Positions 8,944 to 17,283 of a stretch of 30,770 nucleotides of DNA are shown in pieces; position 1 is the first letter of the stretch; each line of letters begins with the position of its first letter. The notes below the pieces were generated by a model. The model saw nothing but the letters and a program-made list of their open reading frames with translations. It was not told the origin of the DNA and made no database searches. Origin of the DNA: an uncultured Wenzhouxiangella sp. (GTDB lineage Bacteria; Pseudomonadota; Gammaproteobacteria; Xanthomonadales; Wenzhouxiangellaceae); contig CALEIM010000133.1 in NCBI GenBank assembly GCA_937876395.1, forward strand, positions 1 to 30,770, given 5' to 3'. The position numbers and the translations under genes were made by a program.

Positions 8944-11325
8944 ATGAGGCAGGATATGCAAGACCATACGTTCAAGGTTCGACGCGCCGCCGTGCTGGGT
9001 GCCGGAGTGATGGGGGCCCAGATTGCCGCCCATCTGACCGCCGCCGGTATTCCGGTTGATCTCTATGATCTGGCCAGCGACAAGGGCCCGCGCAGCGCGC
9101 TGGCCGCCCAGGGCATTGCGCGCCTGCTCAAACTGAAGCCCGCCCCGTTGGCCGAAAAAGGCTTGGCTCGGTTCATTCAGCCACTGAATTTTGACGATGA
9201 TCTGAAAAAGCTTGCCGATTGCGACCTGATCATCGAGGCGGTCGCCGAACGCATGGAGATCAAACGCAATCTGTATGCCAGGGTGGTCCCGCATCTGGCC
9301 GTTGGCGCCATTTTTGCGTCCAATACCTCGGGGCTGTCGATCAGCGATCTGGCCGCCGAGCTTCCAGAAGACCGGCGCGCGCGCTTTTGTGGCGTGCATT
9401 TTTTCAATCCGCCGCGTTACATGCATCTGGTCGAGCTGATTCCTCACGCCGGCACCGACTCAGACGTGCTCGATCAGCTTGAGGGGTTTCTGACCCGACG
9501 CCTGGGCAAGGGCGTGGTCCGGGCGCGCGATACGGTCAACTTCATCGGCAACCGCATCGGCGTGTTCACCATGCTGTCGGTGATGCACCATGCTGAACGC
9601 CTCGGGCTCGGCTTTGATACCGTCGATGCATTGACCGGCCCGGCCATCGGCCGTCCCAAAAGCGCCACGTTTCGACTTGCTGATGTGGTCGGACTCGACA
9701 CCATGGCGAATGTCATTCGCACCATGCAAAACCAGCTTGAAGACGACCCCTGGCACGCCTGGTTTCGGGTACCCGACTGGCTGTCAACGCTCGTGGAGCA
9801 CGGTGCGCTGGGCCAGAAAACCGGCGCCGGCGTCTTTCGCAAGGAAGGCCGGACGATCCGCGTATTCGACCCCAAAACCGGCGACTACCGCGACAGTGAC
9901 TACACGCTGCCTGACGGGATACAGCAGATCCTGGCCATTCGCGATCCGGGCGAAAAGCTGGCCCGCCTGGCCGGCGATGACAGCCCTCATGGCGAGTTTC
10001 TGTGGTCAATTCACCGCGATCTGTTCCACTACTGCGCCTGGAGCCTGAACCGCATTGCTGCCAGCGCTCGCGACGTCGATCTGGCGATCCGCTGGGGTTA
10101 CGGCTGGAAGCTCGGGCCCTTTGAGGCCTGGCAGGCGGCCGGCTGGAAGAAAATGGCCGAGTTGATCGAACGCGACATTGCCGCCGACAAAACCGGCGTC
10201 AAGGCCGAACTGCCCGCCTGGGTCAATGAAATTGAGGCCGTGCACGGACCGCAGGGTTCCTGGTCGGCCGACCAGGGGCGCTACCTGGCGCGTTCCACGC
10301 TGCCCGTATACGCACGCCAGTACCAGCCGCCGCGCCTGCTCGGCGAGCCGGGCGAATCTGGCCGGACGGTCCACGAAGACGACTCGATCCGCCTGTGGTG
10401 TCTGCACGACGACGTGCTCATTGCCAGTCTGAAAACGAAGATGGCCGTAATCGACCAGGGCGCCATCGAAGGACTCAACCGAGCTGTGGATCAGGCTGAA
10501 TCAGGCTTCGATGGCCTGGTTCTGTGGCAGCCTGCCGGACCATTTTCGGCTGGCGCCAACCTCAAGGCCGCTGGCGCGGCAATCGATGCCGGCGATTTTG
10601 CCAGCGTGCGCGATCTGATCGAAGGGTTCCAGGCTGTCAATCTGCGTCTGCGCTACGCCGCGCTGCCGACCGTGGCCGCCATGCGCGGCCTGGCCCTGGG
10701 CGGCGGTCTGGAGCTGGCCATGCACACGACCGTTCGCGTGGCCCATCTGGAAAGCTACATGGGCCTGGTCGAAGCGGGCGTCGGCCTGCTGCCGGCCGGC
10801 GGCGGCCTGGCCACTGTGGCGATGCAGATCATTGCAGACACCCAGGCCGGCGACAGCTATCCGCTGCTGGAAAAACGCTACCGGCAGATCGCCATGGGCG
10901 AAGTCAGTGGCTCAGCCCTCGAAGCTCGCCAAATGGGCTATCTGCGCGCCACCGACCGCATCGTGCTCCACGAACACGAGCTTTTGCACGCTGCCCATCA
11001 CGAAGTGCGCGCACTGACCGCCGCCGGCTACCGTCCGCCGCTGGCCGAAGCGCGCTTCGCAGCGGCAGGTGATGTCGGCATTGCCACCTTGAGAATGCTG
11101 CTGGTCAACATGCTCGAAGGCCACTTCATTTCCGAACACGACCATGACATCGGCCTGCGCATTGCCACCGTGCTGTGCGGCGGCCAGATTGATCGCGGCG
11201 CCGAAATTACCGAGCAGTGGATTCACGCGCTCGAACGCGAGCATTTCATGGAGCTGTGCGCAATGGACAAGACCCGCCAGCGCATTGACCACATGCTCAA
11301 CACCGGCAAGCCGCTGAGAAACTGA
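8944..11325 (+). CDS. Bifunctional 3-hydroxyacyl-CoA dehydrogenase / enoyl-CoA hydratase (FadN-type domain order)
   Basis: A 793-aa fusion performing hydration and NAD-dependent oxidation in beta-oxidation. Order: NAD-binding 3HCDH domain first (VLGAGVMGAQIAAHL, GxGxxG at 19-24; catalytic-type His in CGVHFFNPPRYMHLVELI), the 3HCDH C-terminal domains (DTVNFIGNRIGVFTML, then a second copy near DLFHYCAWSLNRIA), and finally the crotonase domain (LPTVAAMRGLALGGGLELAMH and SYMGLVEAGVGLLPAGGG, supplying the oxyanion hole and a Glu). E. coli FadB has the reverse order, hydratase first; this order is that of Bacillus FadN. I prefer the ATG at 8944 (GGAG six bases upstream); the ATG at 8956 and a TTG at 8923 are alternatives. 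It lies 51 bases after fadE and 30 before the thiolase, with which it probably forms a complex. Confidence 0.93.
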   Translation: MRQDMQDHTFKVRRAAVLGAGVMGAQIAAHLTAAGIPVDLYDLASDKGPRSALAAQGIARLLKLKPAPLAEKGLARFIQPLNFDDDLKKLADCDLIIEAVAERMEIKRNLYARVVPHLAVGAIFASNTSGLSISDLAAELPEDRRARFCGVHFFNPPRYMHLVELIPHAGTDSDVLDQLEGFLTRRLGKGVVRARDTVNFIGNRIGVFTMLSVMHHAERLGLGFDTVDALTGPAIGRPKSATFRLADVVGLDTMANVIRTMQNQLEDDPWHAWFRVPDWLSTLVEHGALGQKTGAGVFRKEGRTIRVFDPKTGDYRDSDYTLPDGIQQILAIRDPGEKLARLAGDDSPHGEFLWSIHRDLFHYCAWSLNRIAASARDVDLAIRWGYGWKLGPFEAWQAAGWKKMAELIERDIAADKTGVKAELPAWVNEIEAVHGPQGSWSADQGRYLARSTLPVYARQYQPPRLLGEPGESGRTVHEDDSIRLWCLHDDVLIASLKTKMAVIDQGAIEGLNRAVDQAESGFDGLVLWQPAGPFSAGANLKAAGAAIDAGDFASVRDLIEGFQAVNLRLRYAALPTVAAMRGLALGGGLELAMHTTVRVAHLESYMGLVEAGVGLLPAGGGLATVAMQIIADTQAGDSYPLLEKRYRQIAMGEVSGSALEARQMGYLRATDRIVLHEHELLHAAHHEVRALTAAGYRPPLAEARFAAAGDVGIATLRMLLVNMLEGHFISEHDHDIGLRIATVLCGGQIDRGAEITEQWIHALEREHFMELCAMDKTRQRIDHMLNTGKPLRN

Positions 11326-11355
11326 ATCAAACAGATTCAAGCGAGGATAAAACCC

Positions 11356-12537
11356 ATGAGTGATGCATACATCGTAGCCGCCGTCCGAACGCCCGTGGCC
11401 CGGGCCTTCAAAGGCGCATTTCGCAACTATCGGCCCGACGACATGCTGGCCCACGTGATCCGCGCAGCCCTGGCCGATGTGCCCGAGCTTGATGCGGCCC
11501 GGATTGAGGACGTGATCATCGGCTGCGCCATGCCCGAGGCTGAGCAAGGCATGAACGTCGCCCGCATCGGCGCCCTGCTCGCCGGCCTGCCGGATTCCGT
11601 GTCCGGCGTGACCGTCAACCGCTTTTGCTCCTCGGGCCTGCAAACGATCGCCATGGCGGCTGACCGGATCCGCCTCGGCGAAGCCGATGTAATGATCGCC
11701 GGCGGCACCGAAACCATGACCATGGTGCCGATGATGGGCCACAAGGTCGCCATGAACCCGAAGGTGTTTGAAAACGACCAGGTCGCGATTGCCTACGGCA
11801 TGGGCATCACCGCCGAGAAAGTCGCCAGGAAATGGGGCGTATCGCGCGCGGCCCAGGACGCCTTCGCCTATCAGTCACACCAAAAGGCGATCGCCGCCAT
11901 CGACAGTGGCGAGTTCAGCGAAATCCGGCCGGTGACCGTCACCCACCGCCTGCCCGGGCCGGACGGGACGGTACGCGAGACCGAAGCGGTGTTCGCTACC
12001 GACGAAGGGCCGCGCCGCGACACCACGCCTGAAGCGCTCGGCAAACTGCGCACCGTATTTGACGCCAAGGGCACGGTCACCGCCGGCACCAGCTCACAGA
12101 TGTCGGACGGCGCCGGCGCGCTGATCCTGGTTTCAGAGAAAGTCGTAAAAGAGTTGAACCTCAGGCCCCTGGCCGTGTTTCGCGGCTTTTCGGTTGCTGG
12201 CGTGCCCCCGGAAGTCATGGGCATCGGCCCGGTGGAAGCCATCCCCAAAGTCCTCAAGCAGACTGGAATCCGCCGGGATGAAATCGACTGGATCGAACTC
12301 AACGAAGCCTTCGCCGCCCAGGCTCTGGCCGTCATTGACAACACCGGACTTGACCCCGACAAGGTCAACCCGCTCGGCGGCGCCATCGCCCTGGGCCACC
12401 CGCTGGGCGCCACCGGCGCCATCCTGTCAGCCAAGGCCATTCACGGCCTAAAGCGCCGCCAGCAGCGCTACGCCATGGTCACCATGTGCGTCGGCACCGG
12501 CATGGGTGCAGCGGGGATTTTTGAACGCATTCAGTGA
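11356..12537 (+). CDS. fadA: Acetyl-CoA C-acyltransferase (3-ketoacyl-CoA thiolase)
   Basis: A 393-aa thiolase completing the cycle: it splits 3-ketoacyl-CoA with CoA into acetyl-CoA and a shortened acyl-CoA. All catalytic landmarks are present: nucleophile Cys91 in NRFCSSGLQTIAMAA, the NEAFAAQALA loop, His348 in GGAIALGHPLGATGA and Cys378 in TMCVGTGMGAAG. The length and the absence of a loop insertion fit the degradative thiolase I group. The ATG at 11356 is preceded by GCGAGGA. Being last in the tetR-fad operon directly after the 3HCDH/ECH fusion, it most likely acts as the beta-subunit partner. The fadA symbol is assigned by role; a FadI-like assignment is possible. Confidence 0.93.
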   Translation: MSDAYIVAAVRTPVARAFKGAFRNYRPDDMLAHVIRAALADVPELDAARIEDVIIGCAMPEAEQGMNVARIGALLAGLPDSVSGVTVNRFCSSGLQTIAMAADRIRLGEADVMIAGGTETMTMVPMMGHKVAMNPKVFENDQVAIAYGMGITAEKVARKWGVSRAAQDAFAYQSHQKAIAAIDSGEFSEIRPVTVTHRLPGPDGTVRETEAVFATDEGPRRDTTPEALGKLRTVFDAKGTVTAGTSSQMSDGAGALILVSEKVVKELNLRPLAVFRGFSVAGVPPEVMGIGPVEAIPKVLKQTGIRRDEIDWIELNEAFAAQALAVIDNTGLDPDKVNPLGGAIALGHPLGATGAILSAKAIHGLKRRQQRYAMVTMCVGTGMGAAGIFERIQ

Positions 12538-12550
12538 GCCAATTCCCGGG

Positions 12551-12583
12551 CCCGGCGATGAGCGCCATCCACTAATCGCCGGG
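12551..12583 (+). terminator. Stem-loop after the fad operon, weak terminator candidate
   Basis: CCCGGCGAT (12551-12559) pairs perfectly with ATCGCCGGG (12575-12583) around a 15-base loop, starting 14 bases after the thiolase stop. Only three Ts follow after four other bases, so termination efficiency is uncertain. Confidence 0.45.
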
Positions 12584-12940
12584 TCAGGATTTAAATGGCT
12601 ATATCCGAATCTCGCAAAGCTCCAATTGCTGGCATTGCCTGATCTGATTGGCTTGGGCGCATGCTCATAGTGTACGGAACCGTGCCGGAATTTGCTCAGG
12701 TAGATCCAGGTCACCCAGGCCCACGTCATCTAAGATGAAGACCCAACCGAGATTTCAGGCGAGATGATACGCCGCATCGGATGTTGTGGGTGGTAGCCCG
12801 AGGTTTTCGGCAGGTTTGGGGTTCTGGCCGGGCGAAGAAGGCTTGCTGCAAACGCCAGGACGCCAGCTGGGCCGGATTCCACGCCAGCGCGCGCCTCCCG
12901 TTTGCCGGGTCAGCTTGGGTAAGCGACGGCCAAGCGGGAT
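12584..12940. other. Intergenic stretch between the fad operon and the IS cluster, no recognised gene
   Basis: About 360 bases without a convincing reading frame. The minus strand here can be read for short stretches, but frames are broken by stops and show no family resemblance that I recognise. It probably contains the outer end of the degraded ISAs1-family element, though no terminal inverted repeat could be identified. Confidence 0.4.
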
Positions 12941-13388
12941 TTAGCCGATAAAGACCGCTAGCGCCTCGGCCGGGCGGGCGGCGAAGTGACGCAGGATGCT
13001 GGGGATGAACAGGCGCGGGCTCGTGATCATGCGTCGGATCAAGCCGATGATGAAGTTGCGCATGCTGGCCAACACGCGCGGGCCGTTACGGGTGCGGACC
13101 TGGCAGCGATCTTCGTCGAACGTCACGTCGCGCACCCAGTGCAGCCGGTTTTCGATGCTCCAGTGGCCTCGATTGAGACTCAGCAGGTGTGCTGGCGTTG
13201 CCTGGGCCGGGGTCAGGTCGGTGATCAGCCAGGCGCGCTCGAAGGTGCGTTTGCCGGTCTTGACCACCGTCACCTCACGCTCGACCAAGGCGGCCTGAGC
13301 GATGTGGGAGAAGTCCAGATACGCATTCAGTGCGGTTGTGGTGTAAGCGTTCATTCCAGGCCGTTCTTCCCAACGCTGATTTAGCTGG
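12941..13388 (-). pseudogene. ISAs1-family transposase, C-terminal remnant truncated by IS66
   Basis: The minus strand encodes only the last ~140 residues of an ISAs1-family DDE transposase: TALNAYLDFSHIAQAALVERE, then the diagnostic block LNRGHWSIENRLHWVRDVTFDED, then RNGPRVLASMRNFIIGLIRR, ending at TAA (12943-12941). Complete family members have about 370 residues, so the N-terminal two thirds, including the first catalytic Asp residues, are missing. The frame stays open upstream of the first ATG (13354), reading QLNQRWEERPG, and breaks exactly where the IS66 terminal repeat begins (13389). The rest of the gene is not elsewhere in the window, so sequence was deleted rather than merely interrupted. 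Confidence 0.8.
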
Positions 13389-13422
13389 GTAATCTGCTCC
13401 CGAACTCAACCAGGAGCAGATC

Positions 13423-13719
13423 ATGTCCCGACTCATTCGTATCCGTCGTTCTGCCGAGCAGTGGCGATCATTGATTGATGATCAAGCCAGCAGTGGCCTG
13501 AGCCAGGTCGCTTTTTGTAAGCGTGAGAAGATTGCGCCAAGCTCATTTGCCAAATGGAAGCGCAAGCTATCGACACCTGGCAGTAAGCGGCAAGAACTCA
13601 CTCCAGACCTCACACCCTGGATCGACCTGGGTCCTCTCGGCTCCCAGCCCAAGCCGTCCGCCTGGGACATCGAGCTAGACCTTGGTGGCGGGGTCTGCCT
13701 GCGCTTGAGGCGGCGCTGA
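13423..13719 (+). CDS. tnpA: IS66 accessory protein TnpA
   Basis: 98 aa. The N-terminal half (QWRSLIDDQASSGLSQVAFCKREKIAPSSFAKWKRKL, given here in outline) is the helix-turn-helix of the IS66 Orf1/TnpA family, a small DNA-binding accessory protein required for transposition. AGGAGC lies just before the ATG. Its TGA overlaps the ATG of tnpB by one base, giving translational coupling. Confidence 0.8.
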   Translation: MSRLIRIRRSAEQWRSLIDDQASSGLSQVAFCKREKIAPSSFAKWKRKLSTPGSKRQELTPDLTPWIDLGPLGSQPKPSAWDIELDLGGGVCLRLRRR

Positions 13720-14099
13720 TGTTCTTTCCGGAAGACCGGGTGCGGGTCTGGCTGTATGCACGCCCAACCGATATGCGCAAACAGTTTGATGGCCTGGCGG
13801 CACTGGCGCGCCATCAGCTTCAGGAAGACCCGATGAGCGGGCATGCGTTTGTCTTCATCAACCGACGACGAACCTACATGAAGGTGCTGTACTTTGATCG
13901 CGGCGGCTACTGTCTTTGGTGCAAGCGACTCGAACAAGGTCAGTTCAACTACAACGCTGAGCGCGGTGACAAGCAGGCGTTGAGCTGGACCGATCTGAAA
14001 CTGTTGCTCGATGGCGTACAGGTACAAAAAGCTCGTCAGTTCAAGCGCTACCAACGTGCTTCAAATGAGCTGTCCTGGTATAATGCAAGCCATGGTTGA
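13719..14099 (+). CDS. tnpB: IS66 accessory protein TnpB (IS66 Orf2)
   Basis: 126 aa, full length for the IS66 Orf2 family. Diagnostic text: VWLYARPTDMRKQFDGLAALA near the start, FVFINRRRTYMKVLYFDRGGYCLWCKRLEQGQF in the middle (two overlapping blocks) and SWTDLKLLLDGV near the end. The protein is needed for IS66 transposition, but its biochemical role is unclear. It overlaps tnpA (TGATG) and, at its 3' end, the start of tnpC at 14092. Confidence 0.92.
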   Translation: MFFPEDRVRVWLYARPTDMRKQFDGLAALARHQLQEDPMSGHAFVFINRRRTYMKVLYFDRGGYCLWCKRLEQGQFNYNAERGDKQALSWTDLKLLLDGVQVQKARQFKRYQRASNELSWYNASHG

Positions 14100-15650
14100 A
14101 GCAGCTCGCGACATAGAAATCAGAGCGCATGACTATGCCATGTTGCGCAGTGAAAATGAGGCGTTGCGGCAAGAGCTTGAAGCGCTCAAGCAACAGCTTG
14201 CCTGGCTCAAGCGCCAGCTCTTTGGTCCGAAGTCCGAGAAGCGGCTGATTGATGAGAAAGGCCAAAGTGGCTTGCTGTTCGAGGCGGTGCCGGAGTCGGA
14301 GGAGCCGGCACCCACCGAGCAGATCAACTACACCCGGCAGAAGGGCGGCAAGGATCGCGGCGATGCAGTCACCGACTCCGGCCTGCGGTTTACCGAGGAT
14401 GTGCCGGTCGAGGTGATCCACGTCAACGACCCGGAGGCTGAGACGATCCCGGAAACGCATCGGGAACTGATCGATGAGAAGGTCACGCATCGGCTGGCCC
14501 AGCGGCCCGGCAGCTATGTGGTGCTGGAGTATCGCCGGGCGGTGGTCAAGGACCGGCGCAACGACCGGATCCACACGACACAGGCTCGGGCCAACGTGCT
14601 CGACAACAGCCTGGCCGATGTCAGCTTCCTGGCCGGCATGCTGATCGACAAGTTCTGCTACCACCTGCCGTTGTATCGCCAGCATCAGCGCCTGGCCATG
14701 AGCGGCATCACGATCAGCCCCAGCACCCTGACCAATCTGGTTGAACGCGCCGTGGCCCTGCTCAAGCCGGTCTACGATGCTCAGCTTGAACACATCCTGC
14801 AATCAAAAGTCCTGGCGATGGATGAAACGCCAATCAAGGCCGGTCGATCCAGGCCGGGCAAGATGAAACAGACCTGGTTCTGGCCCGTTTACGGACAAGG
14901 CGATGAAGTCTGCTTTATCCACTCCCCATCCAGGGGCAGCCAGGTGGTGGTGGATGCGCTGGGCGAGCACTTTGACGGCACGCTGGTGACCGATGGGCAC
15001 TCAGCCTACACCTGCTATGTGGACAAGCGCCCGGATGTGATCCATGCCAACTGCTGGGCCCATGCCCGGCGCAAGTTCGAAGCGGCACTCAAGGCCGAGC
15101 CCAAGGCGGCTGAACAAGGTCTGGAGCTGATCGGCCAGCTCTACCAGGCCGAGAACAGATCCGAAACAAGGACTTGCTGGGCCAGCCGAAACTGGACTGG
15201 CGAACCCGGCACAGCCTGCCGATCGTCAAGGACTTCTGGGCCTGGTGCGATCAGCAGCGCCAACGCATGGATCTGGCCAGGACCAGTCCATTGCTCAAGG
15301 CCCTGGGCTATGCGCTGGGCCGCCAAGCGGCGTTGGAGGTGTTCCTGGGCGACCCCGACGTCCCAATCGACACCAACCACCTGGAACGGGCGCTTCGTCC
15401 CATCCCGATGGGGCGAAAGAACTGGCTGTTCAGCTGGTCGGAGGTGGGTGCCCGGCACATCGGCATCATCCAGAGCCTGCTGGTGACCTGCCGCCTGCAC
15501 GACATCAACCCCTACACCTACCTGGTCGATGTGCTGCAGCGGATTGACCAGCACCCGGCCAGCCGAGTCAATGAACTAGTGCCGCGCGTCTGGAAAGAAA
15601 CGTTCGCCGACGATCCTTTGGTATCAGACCTGCAAAGGGCCAGTCAATAA
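14092..15650 (+). pseudogene. tnpC: IS66 transposase TnpC, broken by a one-base frameshift
   Basis: The large DDE transposase of IS66. From the ATG at 14092, overlapping the tnpB stop, the first frame gives a coiled-coil N-terminus (SENEALRQELEALKQQLAWL), the LFGPKSEK block, and catalytic Asp residues in LAMDETPIKAG and VTDGHSAY. Near 15151-15158 the reading jumps: the homology continues in another frame with QIRNKDLLGQPKLDWR through TNHLERALRPIPMGRKNWLF, which carries the catalytic Glu, to the stop at 15650. A missing base after GAGAA (15151-15155) explains the shift; restoring one gives about 519 aa, a normal size. Read as it stands, the protein loses the DDE glutamate and ends out of frame at 15486. 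This could be a true mutation or a sequencing/assembly error. Confidence 0.85.
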
Positions 15651-16382
15651 CGGCCTGAAATGGCCGGTTACGTAGCCCTTGAGGTAGATGTCCTCATACT
15701 TCACGGTCCGCCAGAGTCGTTCAACAAAGATATTGTCGAACGCCCGTCCTCGGCCGTCCATACTGATTGTGACGCCCTCGCGTTTCAGCACACCAGTGAA
15801 TGCCTCGGCCGTGAACTGGGAGCCCTGGTCGCTGTTGAAGATATCGGGTGCCGGATAAAGCTGCAGGGCATCCTCAAGACAGTCGACGCAGAAGTTCGCC
15901 GCCATGGTATTGCTGATCCGCCAACTCAGAACCTTGCGGCTGTACCAGTCCATGATTGCGACCAGGTAGCAAAAGCCCCGAGCGACCCGGATATAGGTGA
16001 TATCAGTGCTCCACACTTGGTTGGGTCGGGTGATCGCCACGCCGCGCAACAGATACGGATAGACCTTGTGCTGCGGGTGCGGGCGAGAGGTGTGAGGGCC
16101 CGGCGCGATCGCTGCCAGGCCCATGCCACGCATCAGGCGCTGAACGCACTTGCGGTTGACCTCATAGCCTTGGGTTCGCAGTTCGACGACCATGCGCCGG
16201 CTCCCGTAAAACGGACGCCTCGTGTAGATGTCGTCGATCAGCCCACAAAGCAGCTGGTCAGTGGCATCTTCTGGCCGCGAGTGCCGGCGGGCATATATGG
16301 TCGCCCGCGAGACTCCCGCCAGCTCACACTGGCGGACAATCGAGATCTCGTTGCTCGCGTCGATCCAGCTTTGACGGGTCAT
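15624..16382 (-). pseudogene. IS3-family transposase OrfB, C-terminally truncated by IS66
   Basis: A DDE integrase-core transposase of the IS3 family. The N-terminal helical part (IVRQCELAGVSRATIYAR, FYGSRRMVVELRTQGYEVN) precedes the rve core with catalytic Asp in VWSTDITYI, Asp in FNSDQGSQF and Glu in DNIFVERLWR. After EDIYLKGY the family would continue for about 40 residues to the end of the domain. Here codons switch to VTGHFRPLLTGPLQV, read from the IS66 terminus. The DDE triad is present but the C-terminus is gone, so activity is unlikely. The ATG at 16382 follows directly on orfA. Confidence 0.85.
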
Positions 16383-16742
16383 GGCAGGCTGATCCCGGAC
16401 TTTTTTTGAGCCAGTCCAACTCCATCGTCAGGCGGCCGATTTCACCGTACAGGCGGTCTGGCGCATCCTTTCCCGCCACCGGCTTTGGGCCGCGTTTGCC
16501 TTCGAAGATCGTGCCGGCCTGATCCAGAATGGCCTTCTTCCACTGCGTCACCTGGCCGGGATGAACCCCGTAGGCTTGGCCGATCTCATTCACAGTCTTG
16601 AGCCCGTGGATTGCCTCGAGCCCAACTTTCGCCTTGAATTCAGGGCTGTAGGAATTCCGTTTCCGCTTCTCGCTCATCTTGTTTGTATCCCGAATCGGAG
16701 GCTCGACTCTAGCTTAAACTGCTGTCTAGATATTGGGGTCCA
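15672..16742 (-). mobile_element. IS3-family insertion sequence, one end deleted at the IS66 junction
   Basis: Contains orfA and orfB on the minus strand. The intact outer end begins TGGACCCCAATATCTAGACA on the minus strand (16742 downward), the 5'-TG form of IS3-family ends. The other end is missing: orfB stops matching its family after Lys-Gly-Tyr at the IS66 tip (15671/15672). The lost part would hold about 40 codons plus the inverted repeat. The intact end lies inside a membrane-protein gene, so this IS inserted into the low-GC segment. Confidence 0.8.
16324..16677 (-). CDS. IS3-family transposase OrfA (helix-turn-helix subunit)
   Basis: 117 aa as read. The text RNSYSPEFKAKVGLEAIHG, VNEIGQAYGVHPGQVTQWKK and the leucine-zipper-like RLYGEIGRLTMELDWLKK is the HTH_Tnp_1 DNA-binding subunit of IS3 elements. 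In many relatives this protein ends shortly after LDWLKKKSGISLP, with its TGA overlapping the orfB ATG. Here a run of seven A's (complement of 16401-16407) leaves the frame one base short, so it reads SPGSACHDP and continues over orfB to 16324. The run is also where IS3 elements shift frame to make the OrfAB fusion, so the extended frame need not mean the gene is dead. Confidence 0.8.
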   Translation of the reverse strand: MSEKRKRNSYSPEFKAKVGLEAIHGLKTVNEIGQAYGVHPGQVTQWKKAILDQAGTIFEGKRGPKPVAGKDAPDRLYGEIGRLTMELDWLKKSPGSACHDPSKLDRREQRDLDCPPV

Positions 16743-17229
16743 CTTTAAACTCGGCAAAGCTTCTGAAATTTGATGTTTTTTGGTGTGGTGGTTTACTGAA
16801 GCCAACCGATCGGCCAACCAGGCTGAGAAACAGCAGGGCACTCATTAGCCAAGCCAGCATATATGCCATATCATTCGGACTACGCTGAATGGAAAAACCA
16901 CGGTCGTGATTGATATTGGCAAGTAAATCTGACATCGTCTCGAATCCTGTCTCAACGGCCTGAAATCTCAGCGTAATACACATCCTTCCTGAGACCTCTG
17001 CTAATTCACAGGAACTGATCACCAGACCAACTCGGGGATTCATGCTTCTCCATTCATGAGCTCCAAGCTGAATCTCATACAGTGCGTCGGGGCCAAAATT
17101 TTCGAATCGAGCCTCATAAGTTGCTGGCAATACAAACTGTAAAAGCATTCCCACGAGGCAAGCCGCAACAAGAGATAAAGCCGCCGCATAAAAAACCAGA
17201 AGTAGAGCCTTGGTTATCCTTTGTTTCAT
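16726..17229 (-). pseudogene. Two-helix membrane protein of unknown function, C-terminus cut by IS3
   Basis: About 167 aa from the ATG at 17229, chosen over an upstream ATG at 17307 because GGAG lies six bases before it and the N-terminus becomes a signal-anchor. Visible: helix 1 (residues ~6-32, TKALLLVFYAAALSLVAACL), a ~110-residue extracytoplasmic part with three cysteines (SSCELAEVSGRMC among them), and helix 2 (AYMLAWLMSALLFLSLVG). The last residues VDPNI and the TAG stop are encoded by the IS3 terminal repeat (16742-16726), so the native C-terminus is lost. Base composition is clearly more AT-rich than the flanking metabolic genes, suggesting acquisition. No family recognised. It is divergent from the small gene starting 55 bases away at 17284. 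Confidence 0.6.
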
Positions 17230-17283
17230 TCCGAACTCCACGAATTCAGTCAATTTTTCTGTGGTTGGAATCCATGAAAACAC

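Larger units (their letters stand above)
13389..15671 (+). mobile_element. IS66-family insertion sequence (2.28 kb), transposase frameshifted
   Basis: An IS66 element with the family's three genes in order (tnpA-tnpB-tnpC). Proposed ends: the left tip begins GTAATCTGC at 13389, and the right tip read inward on the minus strand begins GTAACCGGC at 15671. They match at seven of nine positions and begin with GTAA as IS66 ends do. The bases outside (TTAGCTGG left, GTAGCCCT right) are not the expected 8-bp target duplication. The left flank is an ISAs1 remnant and the right flank an IS3 orfB broken at the tip, so the element sits at a rearrangement junction rather than at a clean insertion. Confidence 0.8.

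Noticed and set aside
8323..9447. Minus-strand 374-aa open frame
   Set aside because: Antisense to the end of fadE and start of the 3HCDH/ECH gene; a GC-rich shadow frame with no family resemblance.
12448..12729. Minus-strand 93-aa frame after the thiolase
   Set aside because: It overlaps the thiolase 3' end and the stem-loop after it, and matches nothing I recognise; probably a chance frame.
15151..15158. Programmed frameshift in IS66 tnpC
   Set aside because: No slippery heptamer at the site, and IS66 transposases are normally made from one frame; a plain deletion or sequencing error explains it better.
13389..15671. Intact, active IS66 copy
   Set aside because: The transposase is frameshifted before its catalytic Glu and no target-site duplication is present.
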